Origin: Paramecium sonneborni
Lineage: Eukaryota > Ciliophora > Oligohymenophorea > Peniculida > Parameciidae
NCBI GenBank assembly: GCA_905182985.1
Contig: CAJJDN010000066.1
Coordinates: 487,968 to 498,938 of the forward strand
Length of the DNA: 10,971 nucleotides
Reading direction: 5' to 3'
The notes below the pieces were generated by a model. That model was not told where the DNA came from. It did not search any database and saw only the letters and a program-made list of their open reading frames with translations. Below are positions 8,911 to 10,971 of this stretch, piece by piece. A program made the translations under genes and the position numbers. The first letter of the stretch is position 1. The number at the start of each line of letters is the position of its first letter.

Positions 8911-10116
8911 TTCTTACCCTTGGCTTTTATTTTGAGAATATATTTTAAGGAACAAGACCTAGATTTCATAAATTACTAAGAAAATCAATCAACTGCTAAA
9001 AATATTAAATTGAGTAAATAAGGAATAAATATTATAATTTTGTGCAAGAGAAGGATAATACAAAGGATGTATAATACCTTATGTCTTTTTTAGAATGATG
9101 TCTTGAATGAAAGGGAAATTCTTAGATAATAAAGAGTCCACAATGACTTTAACATTTGATCTCCTATTTAATAAGCTTACCCAAATAAACTTGATGATTA
9201 TCTTAAACAAAAACAAATTTCATTAAATAAGATTTCCAATATAATTGAAAAGTATCAATTGATAGCTATCTAGTCAACCTCATTGTTAATGGCCACCTAT
9301 TTATAATCTAATATTATTATTCTTTTAAGTAACTTCAATATGTTTATTATTATAGATTGAGTTATAGCTTTAATTTCACTTGTTTTATTCCCTACATCAA
9401 TTATTTTTATACAAATACAATCATTTTCTACTAGTAAGCAAGCACAATTAATTTTGATATTCTTAACAATTATTGTTATATCTAATGAATGTTAAGTTTC
9501 CTGTAAAATAATTATTGAGATAGGCTTTAGATTTCAAAATATCTTTTAATTGTAAAAAGAAATAATCTCTGAATTTTCCTATTTCTTAAAAATAATAAAG
9601 AATCTGCATTGGGATCATATAAGTTTTATTAAATCTATACAAAAATTATTTTTATTAATTGCAAGACAACTTAGAGTTACTTAAAAAAAAAGAATAATTC
9701 TTTAAGAATTTGGAAATGCTATCATAAAAAATAAGTATAGTAAATTGGAGGAAATAAAATAAAAAAAGTAATTTTACATGCTGCATTCATCATCCAACTA
9801 CTAATTAGTATGGAGAGATGATGTAATATTTATCTTAATGAAATCATCTATATTTTAGTGTAAACAATCAGTAACTGATTTTATCGATTTTTATCTAGAT
9901 TCAGTTCTAAATGATATTTCTGATTCTTCTTATATCTACTATCAAAGGTCTAGTTAAACATGATCATCTGCATCATATATGAAGGTTCCTTTAATTCAAT
10001 TTGGAATTTTAAATTTTGCGTTTTAATTCTATTAAGAAATATGTCCATTAATCAACATTAAAATAAACAACTTAGTATTAAGAACTACAACAAATACAAT
10101 AAATAAATATAATCAA
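8911..10116 (+). pseudogene. Large ciliate membrane protein: transmembrane and cytoplasmic part, interrupted by TGAs
   Basis: A single + frame runs from 8911 to TGA 10117-10119, broken only by TGAs at 9157, 9358 and 9961. The region 9361-9960 is a 200-codon uninterrupted block and the strongest coding signal in the right half. It has two hydrophobic helices (VIALISLVLFPTSIIFI; LILIFLTIIVIS), then HWDHISFIKSIQKLFLLIAR, QLRVTQKKRIILQEFGNAI, KYSKLEEIKQKKQFYMLHSS, VWRDDVIFILMKSSIFQCK and VTDFIDFYLDSVLND with SSYIYYQRSS. The charged helical cytoplasmic part resembles the big multi-pass ciliate proteins annotated only as putative transmembrane proteins (some tiny-macrocysts/PAS-like), but I cannot name the family with certainty. 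Upstream, 9160-9357 gives AYPNKLDDYLKQKQISLNK and another hydrophobic run. The gene probably begins in the cysteine-rich block to the left. Confidence 0.5.
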
Positions 10117-10157
10117 TGAGTACATAAATCAATATTCCACCATCATAAATTATTTAA

Positions 10158-10517
10158 TCAGATATAAAGAAAATTGAGAATTATAAGTTTACATAAATTA
10201 TTAATATTCTGTTTTAATATCTGTCTTCTCTATTACAATAATTTTTCTAATTAGGAATCGAAAACTTTTATATTAAAGTAGAGATCAATCGCATCCCTCA
10301 TATGCATTCTCCTTAATTTTACTTTAAATATAAATTTATTTATGTTAATTTTATATAAAACCATTTTTTAAAATTCTTTTATTTTGTAAACAGAGGCTAG
10401 AATTAAATTTTGTAATATACTAAATCTAGTAGTTTGAGTTAAGATTATAATAATTTTTCTTTTATTTTGAACTAAAATATGATTATTATGTTTAATTAAT
10501 TTACTTACCTATTTTAT
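10158..10517 (-). CDS. Possible minus-strand coding fragment, 119 codons
   Basis: Minus-strand frame between TGAs at 10520 and 10160. Its second half is charged and helix-like: FKVKLRRMHMRDAIDLYF, then FDSQLEKLLQQRRQILKQ. That composition is harder to get by chance than the usual Asn/Ile/Phe-rich translation. The opposite strand is also open: a + frame runs from about 9957 to TGA 10719-10721 without a stop, with readings such as NIPPSQIIQSDIKKIENY. No family is recognised on either strand. If the minus reading is real, it is a small gene or a remnant converging on the + membrane-protein gene; if the + reading is real, it is that gene's cytoplasmic tail. Confidence 0.25.
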
Positions 10518-10971
10518 TCAATAAAGAAAAATCATTTTCGGTACATCAACTATTCTAAACTAATTTCTACGTTATAAAAATTAAAAAATATAATCAATCC
10601 AATCAATTAGTTTTAATTTTCATATATAAATATGTCTTTTAGATCAGAAAAATAAATTACACTTTTTCACTTATCTTATTAAATTTAATTACCCCTATTA
10701 TAAAAAATTATACCTTAATGAAATGAATTTCAGACATTTATATTAATAATAAAATCTAAAATATCAAAATTATTTCAGTTTAAGTATATTTCTCCAAGTA
10801 AAAACTTTTAAATTGGTACTCATTATTAATTTATATTATTAGTCAGTCGCATGATCACATTAATAAAAAACATAATCTATTTTTTATAATTCAGTGTGTG
10901 AATGTAGCAAAGAATATAAATTTGGAAAAAGTTCTTAATATGTTTGAAAATTAAATCTTTATTTATAAAAG
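10518..10971. other. A+T-rich right end, no assigned gene
   Basis: No domain or RNA gene is recognisable. Short + strand readings have some protein character (KISKLFQFKYISPSKNF around 10750; NVAKNINLEKVLNMFENQ from 10901 to the window edge) and could belong to the same cytoplasmic region as the membrane protein to the left, or to a gene continuing beyond the window. They are too short to call. Confidence 0.3.

Noticed and set aside
838..10971. tRNA, rRNA, CRISPR array or bacterial-type operon signals
   Set aside because: No cloverleaf-like G/C-rich segment, spaced direct repeats, Shine-Dalgarno series or rho-independent terminator pattern was seen.

Overview
The window looks like nuclear DNA of a ciliate that reads TAA and TAG as glutamine and uses TGA as its stop (translation table 6, the Tetrahymena/Paramecium/Ichthyophthirius type). 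The evidence is the clean reading frame at the left edge: 277 sense codons with a recognisable DUF4419 domain, 15 in-frame TAA/TAG codons and a TGA TGA end. The DNA is about four-fifths A+T by eye. Under the standard code almost no open frame survives. I cannot name the genus.

Left edge (1-834, +): the 3' part of an apparently intact DUF4419 gene. Everything to its right looks different. Protein-like frames run on but are broken by in-frame TGAs and by small frameshifts. They form a series of decayed or oddly encoded genes: a + strand fragment (838-1380, core with a GDPDSRF motif); a minus-strand multi-spanning membrane protein, perhaps polycystin-like (1363-2051); and a minus-strand TLDc-domain gene of nearly full length (2337-4618), the best supported of the broken genes. 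After a 219-base gap, a + strand ORF of unknown function starts divergently (4838-5671) and contains an in-frame 21-bp tandem repeat and a 36-bp near-perfect palindrome. A short + ORF follows (5739-5918).

Right half: a + strand signal-peptide start (6156), cysteine-rich segments (7836-8797) and a long membrane/cytoplasmic segment (8911-10116) could be parts of one large surface membrane protein. A long minus-strand frame (6773-7880) overlaps or interrupts it, and the strand there is not settled. The last kilobase is open on both strands and unassigned.

Main interpretation: a region of decaying genes beside an intact gene. That pattern would suit germline-limited (micronuclear) DNA or a pseudogene cluster, though no excision boundary, telomere or chromosome-breakage site can be shown. 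The alternative, that TGA is read as Trp in some of these genes, is raised as a finding. With only one stop codon and this base composition, open frames of 200 codons arise by chance, so confidence rests on motifs rather than on ORF length.
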